Of a stretch of 64,000 nucleotides of DNA, positions 28,190 through 38,138 are shown piece by piece. The stretch spans positions 1 to 64,000 of the forward strand of contig NZ_JADYVX010000031.1 of the NCBI RefSeq assembly GCF_020194175.1, given 5' to 3'. The position numbers were made by a program, and so were the translations under genes. Below the pieces are notes generated by a model. That model did no database searches and was not told the origin of the DNA. It was given only the letters and a program-made list of their open reading frames with translations. Source of the stretch: Bradyrhizobium sp. BRP22 (lineage in GTDB: Bacteria > Pseudomonadota > Alphaproteobacteria > Rhizobiales > Xanthobacteraceae). How positions within the stretch are numbered: the first letter of the stretch is position 1; each line of letters begins with the position of its first letter.

Positions 28190-31100
28190 ATGAAGTTCCA
28201 ATCCACCAACTGGGTGCGTCAACAATCGGGCACCGCGGGCCCGCAAGAGAGCTCACCGGCTCCGTCCACAGAAGCGGCGGCCTTTGAGCAGCAGCTGAGC
28301 GAGATCGCTGTCCCGTCTGCTCCCGTGCTCATGCAGGTCCGCGCCCATCAAGCGGAGGCATCGCGATCTGAGGCGCATGCCGGAAAGGATGAGGCGGTGC
28401 TGGGCGCCGCAGCGCTCCAGACCGCTCAGTCAAATTGGGTCTTGGTAGGTCGCAGCAAGGAGCCGCTCTATGCTGAGGATGCGCGCCTTATTTCCGGCCT
28501 TAAGCAGGCGCTCCTTGGAGCCGCCGAGAGCACCGCCACGAGCTACGTCGGTTATCTGCTCAGCTTGAGCCGCTGGCTCTTTGCAAACGACAAGCCGGGC
28601 ATTGCTGATCGGCTTCATGACGAGTCGATGGACAAGGATGTCGAGGAGTTCATAACCAAAGGTGGGACGGCGAACGTCCCTTGGGCACTAGCTCATCTGC
28701 GGACCTCTCAATTGACGGGGGGAGTCGTACCGATCGCAGGCCGCCCTGACCTGACTCCTTATCCCAAGGACGGAACTCTCATCAAAGAGTACAAAAAGCA
28801 AGCAGTGGCGGCCGGAACTTCCAGTACCGCCAAAACCTATGCATCTATTCTCACGGATTTCAGCCACTACCTTCGTACAAACAACAAGCCTGGGATTGCT
28901 GCTCGGCTTCAGGACGAGACATGGAACGAGGACGAACCGCTCAATGAAGAGATCGAGCGCTACAAGGAGGCCGGGGGTAACAAAAGTATCGGCGCGGCAC
29001 TTGATCATCTCCGTAATGGAGCGAGAAAACTCAATGGTCCGGCTTTTCATCCCGAAGACGCGCCCTTGATTTCCGGACTTCAAGAAGCACTCGTTAAGGC
29101 TGGGTACGAGGAGATCACCGCTAAGACGAATTATGTTGGTCCTCTTCGCAGATTCAGCCGGTGGCTCTTTGCAAAAAACAAGCCGGGAGTGGCTGCTCGG
29201 CTTAACGACGAATCGCTCAGCAGCGACGCTGCGATCTTCGATCAAGGTCGCAGGCACCTCGTTCTTACCGCACTAGATCGTCTCCGCGCCTCTCAGTCGC
29301 CGGGCGGAGTCGCGTCAATCACTGCCCGGGCAGGGGCCATTGAGGCCGCGGCTAAGCAGGGCGGGTCGCAGCCCGCCTTCAGTTGGCCAGCGGCACTCGC
29401 TGAGGGGGATGATCAAGATTTATTCTTTGGGACGGGTGACGAAGCCGGTGCATCGTCGTGTCTTCAGCCACCGCGGCATGGCCTGGCATTGAATCCTACG
29501 GAGACCCCTAATCCCGTGAACTGGCGCCACCAGGACGAACTGACAGGTGAACGTTACATCCACATCCTCGTGCCAGGCGAGCAGATTCCCATCATGCGGG
29601 CGAGCGGGCACCCATCTACGCCGGCTCCGCACAGTCAAGGCGGTGGAACGATGCTGAATTCCTCGGCGCTACCGCCCGGCCATGCAAATTTGGTTTTCGC
29701 AGGTAGCAGCCTGGATCCTGTTTATTGCGAAGATGCCTCTCTTATTGAGGGGCTGAGGCCGGCGCTCATCAAGGCTGGGGCCTCCGAGAGCACGGTCGGC
29801 CGCAATCTACGTGGTCTTCTCAGCTTGGGGCATTGGCTCGTGAAGAACGACAAGCCGGGCATTGCTTCCCGGCTTTACGACAAGTCGCTGGACAAGGATG
29901 CCCAGGAGTTCGCCGAGAAGAAGGAGCAGGCCATCGCTACCCCGCTGGATCATCTTCGAGCCTCCCAATCGCCGGGCGGCATCACACCGTTTGCAAGCCG
30001 GGTTGAGCGGAATCCCTATCCCCGGGATGCGGATCTCCTCAAAAGGTACAAGGAAGAAGCACCCCCAAGCACCGCCAACACGGCCAGGAGCTATGCAACT
30101 CTTCTTATCGATTTCAGTGATTACCTCCGTGAAAACGATAAGCCCGGCATTGCTGCTCGGCTTGGCCACGACTCGCTGGATGAAGATGTCAGCCGGTATA
30201 AGGAGGCGGACCCCCATGGCCGCAGAAAAGCCGGAGCCGCACTGGCTCATCTCCTGAGGTCGCCGGCGGGTGCTAGAGCGATCGAACTCCTGCGTCATAT
30301 TCGCCCCCTTCCTGATCTCGAAGACGCGGTTCGCGCCGAGACGAAGCCGACCCTCACCGCGACTGCGCAGCACAGCGGGCCGAACGGAGCTGTCAGCTGG
30401 CCGGAGACTCTGCCTGCGAACCAGCAGGATCTGCTTTTGGAGACGATGAACGGACCCAGCTCCTCGCCGCCCCCGCAGGGCGACGCGGTTGAGCGGCAGC
30501 TGATGCAGACCCCATCCCATCAACTGGCGGCGTCACCATCGCAGAGGCAAGCTCCGGTGTCCTCGCCGGACGAGCTGATCGGCGAGCAGCTTCCGGCCGA
30601 AGACGCGGAGCTCTTGGCGAGGTTTCGTGTAGACGCCGAGCTGCGCAAGCTCACTAGAGGGGCCATCAACAACAGTGTTTCCGGGCTTAGGGCTTTTGTC
30701 CGCTGGGTCAACGCAAGTCATAGGGGCCCTGTAGCTTCTCGGCTGCGAGACGGTTCATTGCTCGATGAGGAAATAGCGAAGTACAGGAGCTTGGGCCGTG
30801 ACCGCCAGAACCGCATTAGATCGGCTCTGGGCGTTCTCAGGCGGCTGCTACGTGGGGGGGAAGAAGTCGAAGCACCCGAACCCCGCGTTCTCGGTGCCCC
30901 CCGTCACAACGTTCCTCATCCTGAAGATGCGCCCCTCATCGAGGGCGCGCTGAGCCAAGCCCTGAAAGATCTTAAAACCCCGACTGCGAAGCTGAGGCAG
31001 TCTGCGCAACAGCGGGCGACACGTCTTCGTGCGCTGAGTGCGTGGCTTAGAGGGAATGGCAAAGGGAGCATTATTGGGCGACTAAACGGCTCCAGCAGGC

Positions 31101-32587
31101 AGCAGTTATCCCTCGACAATGACGTGGTAGCATTCCAACGGACTGGAGGCAGAGTACACGGTCCCGATTTGTCGCACCTTCGTAGCTACTTGAAACTCAT
31201 CGAGGCGAACCGAGAGCTGGGGCTGCCAGGCCCTGAGCAGCCGAGCTCGCCGGCCGCGCAGGGGGATCGGTTTTCCGGCTCTTCGCAGGATCTTCCCTCA
31301 ACGCCGGCCAGCCGAAGCGCTGGAGCTTGGGTTTGGTCGAGTGAACAGCGGCAAGAACCAGGATCACCATCCAGGCCCGCGTCAAATGCTAAGGGCAGGC
31401 TTGAGCCATTTGTTGATCTGAATGCGCTACCGCCGTCCGAATTGCGCGACGATGCTCACTTTGCGCCAGCCCATCCTGCCAGGGGTCGCTCAGACACCTA
31501 CGCTGGTCTTGAGCCATTTGTTGATCTGAATGCGCCAACGCCGTCCGAGGTGCGCGACGATGCTCACTTTGCGCCAGCCGATCCTGCCAGGGGTCGCTCG
31601 GACACCTACGCTGGTCTTGAGCCATTTGTTGATCTGAATGCGCCAACGCCGTCCGAGTTGCGCGACGATGCTCACTTTGCGCCAGCCGATCCTGCCAGGG
31701 GTCGCTCGGACACCTACGCTGGTCTTGAGCCATTTGTTGATCTGAATGCGCCAACGCCGTCCGAGTTGCGCGACGATGCTCACTTTGCGCCAGCCCATCC
31801 TCCCGGGGGTCGCTCGGACACCTACGCTGGTCCCGTATCATTTATTCGGGATGCGCCCAGACCGCAGGTGATTGATCTAGATCCGCCCACGCTGCAGGAG
31901 CTGCGTGATGATGCTCGTTATGCGCCTTTCCCGCGCACATCCACCGATGCTCAGATCGGGGCTTTGGATCCGACCGCCTCCTCCCACGGCCGCAGTGGAC
32001 TAGAGCTCGGCGCCAAGGAATGGCTGGGCGACAAGCATATCCACAGGGATTACGAGCTCCTGGCGGAGGAGTTGCGGCGGGGCCGTCCGGAACTCGCCGC
32101 CCTGACGCAGTTCGTGGATCCCCTGATAGCTCACTATCAACTGCGCTTCGGCGCCGAGCCCGACATGCTCCGCGCGTTCCAGCGCATCGTCTACGATCCA
32201 AATGGTAATGATACGGCCGACTTCCTGTTCCTGCCAGTGAACGACGCTATGGATCCTAATCGCCTCGGCACGCATTGGTCGCTGCTGCTCCTTGATCGCC
32301 ACACGCGAGGAGAGCCGGTTGCCTATCACTACGACTCTGTCCGGGGACACAACCACGAGGCGGCAGCGCAGCTCGCACGACGGCTGCGCGCCCGCCTGGA
32401 GTCACCGAGCATGGCCCAGCAGCGGAACAGCTATGATTGCGGCGTCTTTGTGGTGGACGGCACGCGGGCGCTGGTTCGACGATTGGCCCAAGGAGAGCGG
32501 CCAGCGCACGAGCCGCTGCACCTTGACAACCTCGTCGCCAATCGGCGGTCCCTCCAGAGTCGACTGGCTCATCCCGGCTTGGGCTAA
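28190..32587 (+). CDS. Bel2-5/NopD-type type III effector with internal repeats, EAR-like motifs and SUMO-protease domain
   Basis: 1465 residues, no frameshift. Residues ~85-1010 hold about seven diverged ~100-residue repeats with a core such as PEDAPLISGLQEAL...NKPGVAARLNDESL...ALDRLR. Residues 1071-1214 are four near-identical 36-residue repeats, each with LEPFVDLNAP or LEPFVDLNALPPSEL, resembling the plant EAR repression motif (DLNxxP). The C-terminal ~200 residues form a C48 Ulp1/XopD-type cysteine protease: THWSLLLLD (His1362), YDSVRG (Asp1382), QQRNSYDCGVFV (Gln1411, Cys1417). By family, it would be secreted by the type III system, enter the host nucleus and remove SUMO from plant proteins; Bel2-5 of B. 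elkanii controls nodulation. The tts box at 27964 supports TtsI control. NopD is the alternative name in this family. Confidence 0.9.
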   Translation: MKFQSTNWVRQQSGTAGPQESSPAPSTEAAAFEQQLSEIAVPSAPVLMQVRAHQAEASRSEAHAGKDEAVLGAAALQTAQSNWVLVGRSKEPLYAEDARLISGLKQALLGAAESTATSYVGYLLSLSRWLFANDKPGIADRLHDESMDKDVEEFITKGGTANVPWALAHLRTSQLTGGVVPIAGRPDLTPYPKDGTLIKEYKKQAVAAGTSSTAKTYASILTDFSHYLRTNNKPGIAARLQDETWNEDEPLNEEIERYKEAGGNKSIGAALDHLRNGARKLNGPAFHPEDAPLISGLQEALVKAGYEEITAKTNYVGPLRRFSRWLFAKNKPGVAARLNDESLSSDAAIFDQGRRHLVLTALDRLRASQSPGGVASITARAGAIEAAAKQGGSQPAFSWPAALAEGDDQDLFFGTGDEAGASSCLQPPRHGLALNPTETPNPVNWRHQDELTGERYIHILVPGEQIPIMRASGHPSTPAPHSQGGGTMLNSSALPPGHANLVFAGSSLDPVYCEDASLIEGLRPALIKAGASESTVGRNLRGLLSLGHWLVKNDKPGIASRLYDKSLDKDAQEFAEKKEQAIATPLDHLRASQSPGGITPFASRVERNPYPRDADLLKRYKEEAPPSTANTARSYATLLIDFSDYLRENDKPGIAARLGHDSLDEDVSRYKEADPHGRRKAGAALAHLLRSPAGARAIELLRHIRPLPDLEDAVRAETKPTLTATAQHSGPNGAVSWPETLPANQQDLLLETMNGPSSSPPPQGDAVERQLMQTPSHQLAASPSQRQAPVSSPDELIGEQLPAEDAELLARFRVDAELRKLTRGAINNSVSGLRAFVRWVNASHRGPVASRLRDGSLLDEEIAKYRSLGRDRQNRIRSALGVLRRLLRGGEEVEAPEPRVLGAPRHNVPHPEDAPLIEGALSQALKDLKTPTAKLRQSAQQRATRLRALSAWLRGNGKGSIIGRLNGSSRQQLSLDNDVVAFQRTGGRVHGPDLSHLRSYLKLIEANRELGLPGPEQPSSPAAQGDRFSGSSQDLPSTPASRSAGAWVWSSEQRQEPGSPSRPASNAKGRLEPFVDLNALPPSELRDDAHFAPAHPARGRSDTYAGLEPFVDLNAPTPSEVRDDAHFAPADPARGRSDTYAGLEPFVDLNAPTPSELRDDAHFAPADPARGRSDTYAGLEPFVDLNAPTPSELRDDAHFAPAHPPGGRSDTYAGPVSFIRDAPRPQVIDLDPPTLQELRDDARYAPFPRTSTDAQIGALDPTASSHGRSGLELGAKEWLGDKHIHRDYELLAEELRRGRPELAALTQFVDPLIAHYQLRFGAEPDMLRAFQRIVYDPNGNDTADFLFLPVNDAMDPNRLGTHWSLLLLDRHTRGEPVAYHYDSVRGHNHEAAAQLARRLRARLESPSMAQQRNSYDCGVFVVDGTRALVRRLAQGERPAHEPLHLDNLVANRRSLQSRLAHPGLG
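31400..31831 (+). repeat. Four tandem 108-bp coding repeats (EAR-like units)
   Basis: Units start at 31400, 31508, 31616 and 31724, each opening with cttgagccatttgttgatct. They are nearly identical, far more so than the upstream protein repeats, which implies recent expansion. Each encodes 36 residues with a DLNA core. A fifth, diverged unit (VIDLDPPTLQELRDDARYAP) follows. Unit number is likely to vary among strains. Antisense frames across it are artefacts of the repeat. Confidence 0.92.
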
Positions 32588-32639
32588 TGGAGCTGGCTGG
32601 AGCGGCTCTCCCGGACACTACACCGGGGCTCGCTCGAGC

Positions 32640-32827
32640 GAGCGGCCTGTTTGGCCGCGGAAGCCGAAGCCCAGGGGGGCCTCGCTGATCGAGAAGCTCA
32701 AACTCACGATCAAGAAGCTCCGCCACGAGCAGTTCGGACAGTCCTCCGAGCGACGCGCATTGCTGGAGCAGCTCGAGCTAAAGCTCGCCAACGTGGAGGA
32801 GACCGCGGCGCAAGCTAGAGCATTCGC
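32640..32827 (+). mobile_element. IS66-family transposase (TnpC), N-terminal fragment
   Basis: The frame through SLIEKLKLTIKKLRHEQFGQ, SSERRALLEQLELKLANVEE matches the leucine-zipper region at the start of IS66 TnpC proteins. It begins about 50 bases after the effector stop and ends abruptly at 32827. Confidence 0.75.
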
Positions 32828-32990
32828 CGATCATGTTGCAGCGTATCCTGCGGCGATGAAGTAGTTGCGGCATTCGGTTGCTGTGAAGCGATCAATGATG
32901 CGACCAATCGCGGTCCAGAGGCCTTCGACGGTTCGTTCTGCGGCCTGACGCAAGAGCGCTTTGAGCTTGGCGAAGGCATTCTCGATCGAA
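32828..32990 (-). mobile_element. IS630-family transposase, C-terminal fragment
   Basis: Read leftwards: ENAFAKLKALLRQAAERTVE, GLWTAIGRIIDRFTATECRN and YFIAAGYAAT, the last ~50 residues of IS630-type DDE transposases (the IENAFAKLK block follows the final catalytic Glu). It abuts the IS66 fragment directly. Confidence 0.75.
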
Positions 32991-33671
32991 TTGAAGTCAG
33001 GGCGTACGCATCCGGCGACGGCCCTGGTCAGGTCGCTTTCGGCGGATAAGCGCTCGCACGCGAACGCAGGATCTCGTCGTGACGCTCAGTCCCGCACCTA
33101 ACGACGGCTAGGCTGCCGTCGTCTCGGCCCGCTCCAGCCTGGGAGACGCGGCATGACCAGCAGAGCTACCTCCATCGATGCCGCCCGCGTAGCGGGTTCG
33201 TTCAATAGCGGGCGACATCGAGCGGAATCCGCAGGGCACCAATCAACAAGCGCTGCTCGAGGAAACGGCTGCTGCGCAGAATCCCGGACAATGCGTTATG
33301 CTTCCAACCACACCTTGCGGCCAAAGAGGTTCACGATGTAGGCCCCTGGGATCGGGCAAGGAGGAATGCCTAACTCAGACAGCGCTGCTCTTGCACAGGC
33401 AGGTCCGATCGCAAACTCATGCCTTCTCCTGTCGATGGCCGTGGCCACGGGCCCTACTTCCGCCGGCAGGAGCTCAGTTCGGCCGTTCGAGTACCAGGAC
33501 AGGTTCGCACAACGACCTCCGATGGCAGCCAGCTGACCGCCCGATCGCCAGGGCCGCCGCTCAAGACCGCTACTTTAGCTGCATGGCTCATGCACGTTAC
33601 GCTCGCCATTTTCTTGGAGTGCAATACCTTCCCGGCTATATTGGCTCAATGCTCTGGTCCCCGACGTAAGG
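32991..33671. other. No recognisable gene
   Basis: About 680 bases between IS fragments and the MATE gene. Frames of 62-123 codons have no assignable similarity. Probably further eroded mobile DNA. Confidence 0.35.
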
Positions 33672-35051
33672 TCAACTCGCGATCTCGACCACTCTTGAAG
33701 GAGGGTGCCGGAGCGCTCGTCCGAGCTCAGCGAACTGTTGGAACATGACGATCAGCGCGATCATTCCGGCGCCCAGCTCAGCGATTGCCTGACTGGCCAA
33801 CAGTCCGTTGAAGCCCCATATGGCCGGGAACAACAGTACGGCCGGTATGAAGAGATAGCCCTGCCTCGCCAAGGACACAACCGCACTGAGGCGTGCTCGC
33901 CCGAACGACTGAAGCATCGTCGTCACGAAGCTCTGAACACCAAGAAGACCAAAAAAGAGATGGAAGACGATGCAGGTCGAGACGGCAATTTCCGTGACCT
34001 TATCGCTATCGCTGAACAGTCTGACCAAAGGCCCGGCAAAAATCACAATGGCCGCAGAATACGCAACGGAAAGAGAGACAGTCATCGAGAGCAGAAACTT
34101 CGCGGCCTTCAATACGCGAGCAAAGTCGCGTGCGCCCCAGCCGAAACCCAGGACAGCTTGAGAGCCCATACAGAAACCGGTGATAGGCAGCGCGCCGATC
34201 GTCAAGATTCGCACGGCTATTCCCACGGCCGCGATGGACTCGTCGCCGAACCGCGCAGCAGCTCCGTACAAGAGCATAACGGAAACAGCAGATAAGATAT
34301 TGGTCATGGTCGCCGGCGCCCCTATGAACGCGAGCTTTCTGATGCGATCTGCTCCCAACGAGACGTGAGATATCCTGACAAGGACCATCCCGCGTAGCTT
34401 TGTAAAATATGCGATATAGAGGCTAATAGCAGCGATCTGAGATACCAGCGTTGCCAGAGCTGCGCCTCGCACACCGAGGTCCAGTAGGGATATGAGGACA
34501 GGATCAAGCACGGCGTTCAGTATGAAGGCGGTCATCATCGTCCACATGCTGAATCGTGTGTTGCCTTCGGCTCGGGCGATGAAGCCGTTGACGATGTTCA
34601 GAAGCATCAGGGTATACCCGAACAAAATCGTCGCCGCGTAGTCGAGCGCCAGGGGCATGATGGTTGGCGTAGCCCCCAGCGTTACGAAGATCCCTCGCAG
34701 GTTTAGAAGCAGAGCGACCGTAACCGCGATGCCGATCGGAGCGGCGAGCGCGAGTGCGGTACTCGCGGCTCGACTCGCCTCCAGGTACTCACCAGCACCA
34801 AGATCACGAGATATGACCGACGCGGTTCCAACACCGATCCCCTGTCCGGCTGCCGCGAGCAGGACCACGATCGGCAAGGTCATGCTGACAGCTGCGATCG
34901 CCTGCGCGCCAAGTGCGCCAACAAAGATCGCGTTGACGAGTTGTTGCAACGCGTTGATCGACAAGCCAGCAGCAGACGGAATGGCGAGCCGCAGGATAAG
35001 CCTCGAGAGATCGGGGTCTGATAGATCGATGTGCTGCTTTTTCTTCGGCAT
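33672..35051 (-). CDS. MATE-family efflux transporter
   Basis: 459 residues with about 12 hydrophobic helices in two halves, the multidrug and toxic compound extrusion layout. Family features include ILRLAIPSAAGLSINALQQL at the first helix, the GIGVGTASVISRDLGAGE segment and the equivalent ITGFCMGSQAVLGFGWGARD in the second half. It would export an organic compound across the inner membrane in exchange for H+ or Na+. It starts 36 bases after the last NRPS frame, in the same direction, so it is most likely the last gene of that operon and the exporter of its product. Unlike the NRPS it is undamaged. Confidence 0.93.
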   Translation of the reverse strand: MPKKKQHIDLSDPDLSRLILRLAIPSAAGLSINALQQLVNAIFVGALGAQAIAAVSMTLPIVVLLAAAGQGIGVGTASVISRDLGAGEYLEASRAASTALALAAPIGIAVTVALLLNLRGIFVTLGATPTIMPLALDYAATILFGYTLMLLNIVNGFIARAEGNTRFSMWTMMTAFILNAVLDPVLISLLDLGVRGAALATLVSQIAAISLYIAYFTKLRGMVLVRISHVSLGADRIRKLAFIGAPATMTNILSAVSVMLLYGAAARFGDESIAAVGIAVRILTIGALPITGFCMGSQAVLGFGWGARDFARVLKAAKFLLSMTVSLSVAYSAAIVIFAGPLVRLFSDSDKVTEIAVSTCIVFHLFFGLLGVQSFVTTMLQSFGRARLSAVVSLARQGYLFIPAVLLFPAIWGFNGLLASQAIAELGAGMIALIVMFQQFAELGRALRHPPSRVVEIAS

Positions 35052-35087
35052 CAGGTCTCGGTCCCGAGCGCGAATTCCGCATCGGGC

Positions 35088-36388
35088 TCATTCATGGATG
35101 AAAGTGTCCCGAGCTCTTCCGAATTCGCTGATCGTCTGCAACAGCTCCTGTCGCAACACCGTGCAAAGATTGCGGGTCACCTCATAACCCACTTGGGTTG
35201 GATTATACCTCGTTTCGATCTGTAGATGGCCGGCTTCATAGCCGACACTGAACCAGAAGAGGTAGTTCACGCCTGCTTCATCCATGTCTGTGCCGATCCA
35301 GAGTGGAGAAGGGCCCTTGGCTAGGAAGTGCCGTGGAAAATGGCGCTGCAAACCCACTCGGTAATTCAATCCAATTCGGGGTAAGGGCAGGCGATCGATC
35401 CGGCTCCGCACGGCGGGATCTCGGTTCAGGAATTTCATGGCCCGAAAGCCTATTGCCCTGCGCGGCAGCGCATTGCGCTGACGGTAAATTGAACGAGCAC
35501 GATCGGGCCGGGGCTCCGTTCCCGTGAGAGCCAAGGGAAGCGGAACGATCTCGCTGATGACGCCGATAATCTGAGATGGATCGAGATCATCAAACAGTCG
35601 ACCTCGTGTGGAGGTGAGGCTATCAATCCAGAGCGAATAGCTGCCGAAAACGTGTCCAAAGGCGCCAGATATCGCGGCAAGGAACACATCAACGTCCTGG
35701 CAATGCGCCGATCTGGCTGCAATATTGAGGAGACCAGCTGTCGCTTCCTTGTCAATCTCCAGATAGTACTTGGCCTGATCTTCCCAAAGGGACCGGCAAG
35801 CTGCTTCATTCAAGCGACCTTCAAGGCCTGCATAGTGAAGCTCTCTCGCGGTCACTTCCGAAAAGCTCGCAGCCACCGATGAAGTGTCGCTGACATGTAA
35901 ATCGAACTGATGGTAGTCAATCCCTCCCAGTATGTGAGTTCAGCTGGCGCTTCGCTGTTCGCGTAGTGCTCAAGGCGCTTCAACCATGGAGAAAGCATTT
36001 GTATGTTCTCGGGACCACTCACGGCGTGGCCCGAGGCGAGGGCGTTGTACGCCGCATCCAATGCTTCCAGGAACAGTCGATAGCCTATCCCGTCCGCTAC
36101 AAAATGATGCAAAAGGAAGAGAAGATGGTAATCGCCGCTTTCCGAGGTGCGGAACGCCGTGACGTTAACAAGAGGCGTCTGGCCGTCAAACCGAAACATA
36201 TGTTGACGTCTGGCTGAGATGCTCTCGATTGCCTTACGCTGCTCTAGGCCGGTCATTCCGACAAGATCGATCTCCTCCACGATGCGTTCGGCCACGGAAG
36301 GTCCGATTGTCAGACTTAAGACCATCGTCGGTTCGGGCAATGCGGAGTCTGAGGCCTTCGTGCCTATCCGTGACGTGGGCAAGGGCAT
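35088..36388 (-). pseudogene. NRPS, terminal condensation/epimerisation-type domain (two frames)
   Basis: Continuation of the leftward NRPS. The frame 36388-35852 carries the active-site motif LLHHFVADGIGYRLFLEALD (HHxxxDG intact), and a frameshift near 35880 leads into 35876-35088, with LPLALTGTEPRP, GLNYRVGLQRHFP and NYLFWFSVGYEAGHLQIETR. The loops resemble epimerisation or terminal condensation domains more than a standard C domain, and no thioesterase follows. The last frame ends at 35088, 36 bases before the MATE start. Confidence 0.75.
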
Positions 36389-38138
36389 GCTCGAGCGTTC
36401 GGATATTCAGGAGTCCGCGGGGCAAGAAGAACAGATCGCCGATGTTGAAATGCTCATCGAAGCCGGCGAGACGGTTCCAAGATGAGATGGCGGGGGTGAC
36501 TGGCAATGAGCTGCCCCCGGAAGGGAAGGTGTCGAGTGTAACCGCCACGCCGTCTGCCGCCAATTCCCTGATGGTCGGTGTTCGATAAAGTTGGTCGACA
36601 GTGAGAGTCAGCCCGACTTTGCGCGCCAGCGTGACGCAGCGCACGCTCAGAAGAGAGTCTCCGCCGATATCAAAGAAGTGTTGATCGATTCCGACCCACT
36701 TGGCGCCTAATAGATCCTGCCAGATTGCAGCAAGAATATGCTCCTCCCTCGTGCGGGGCTCAGCAGATGGGCCAGGCCCGACCTCGCGGTAAGGAACGGA
36801 CGACAGGCGAGCACGATCTATCTTTCCGCTCGCTGTAACGGGGATACTGTCAACCAAACGGAAGGCGGCGGGAATCATGTAGGACGGCAATGTTTGGCGC
36901 AGGTGGGTGACAATATCTCCAGAGCTCAGACTGTCGCGAGCCGGAACTACGCTAGCGATCAAGCGACGATGATCCTCCATGCCGTCCGCGACGACCGCGG
37001 CCTTTGCGATTGCCGGATGAGACTCAAGGGCCGTTTCGACCTCCTCTAGCTCGATGCGAAAGCCCCGTACTTTGATCTGGTTATCCGATCGGCCGCAAAT
37101 CTCGAGAAGGCCGCTGGTTGAGATGCGTGCGATATCGCCACTTCGATAAAGAACGCTGTATTGTCCGTCATCATACGGATTCGGCACAAAACAGCGGTCG
37201 GTTCGATCTTGATCCCGCCAGTACCCAGCACTCACGCAGCGTCCCGCGACGCAGAGTTCGCCGGCGGCTCCGACAGGGGCTCTCTTCAACTGGGCATCGA
37301 GCACGTAGAGTTTGACGTTATCGATTGGGCGCCCCACGGGGACGAGTGACGAGCCGTCGTCGGCATCCGATGTTTCGTAGATTGCGGCATTGGACGCACA
37401 TTCTGTAGCACCATAGAAGTTCCACAACGGCACGTCCGGGAAATGCGTACGCCAGCGAACGGGGAGCGAGGCAGGCATCGGTTCGGCGCTGCTTGTGACC
37501 AGCCGCAAGGCGGTCGGTCGCGGGTGTCGTTCCTGGGACGCAATGAGGCCGGACAGGAGTGGGGGCGAGGCAAATAAGTGTGTCACGCGATGTCTCGCCA
37601 ACGTGCACAACAATAGATCTGGATCCAGCAACTGCTCTTGGGTCAGGATCAGCGCGGGCACACCTCTCAGAAGCCCCCCAAAGTACTCCCAAGCGGACGC
37701 AACAAGTGATGCGGACTTCTGGACAACCATGACGTCGGTACTGTTGAAGCGAAAGCTTCGCCACATCCAGTTCAGTCGATTGAGAATTGCCGATTCCGGT
37801 ATAAGAACCCCTTTCGCCTTCCCGGTTGAGGACGACGTGTATATAAGGCTCGCAATTCCCTGATCTGATGGTTTGTCGCTGCACTCAAAATCGTGCGCGG
37901 GCGCGCCGCACCCTTCTAGGGTCAACAGACATATCGACGGCATGTCAAAACCAAGGTCAGCGGCATTTGCGTGGACCAAGAGCTTTGCCTGACTATCTCG
38001 CAGGATATGTTCGATCCGATCACGCGGATAATCCGGTGATACAGGGACAACAATGGACTGCAAGGCTCGTGCCGCAAATGATCTTATCGAACGCTTCGAC
38101 AAGCGGACATTCAGCCTCATATGGCTGCGCCGAGCCAT
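36234..38138 (-). pseudogene. NRPS module 2: adenylation (N-terminus deleted), carrier, start of last domain
   Basis: About 600 recognisable residues: VVPVSPDYPRDRIEHILRDS, A3 IYTSSSTGKAKGVLI, A5 NFYGATECASN, A7 YRSGDIAR, A8 RSDNQIKVRGFRIELEEVE, A10 TASGKIDRARL with the catalytic Lys, then the carrier FFDIGGDSLLSV with the phosphopantetheine Ser. Before VVPVSPDYP the first ~60 residues of an A domain are missing and the frame changes, at 38070-38110, so an internal deletion has joined the preceding C domain to it. A frameshift near 36300 leads into the next segment. The amino acid selected cannot be read reliably by eye. Confidence 0.85.

Noticed and set aside
31400..31831. Possible CRISPR-like direct repeats
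   Set aside because: The units are adjacent 108-bp coding repeats without spacers.
31389..31841. 150-codon antisense frame with perfect internal repeats
   Set aside because: It is the complement of the 108-bp repeats of the effector gene; the sense frame is clearly the coding one.
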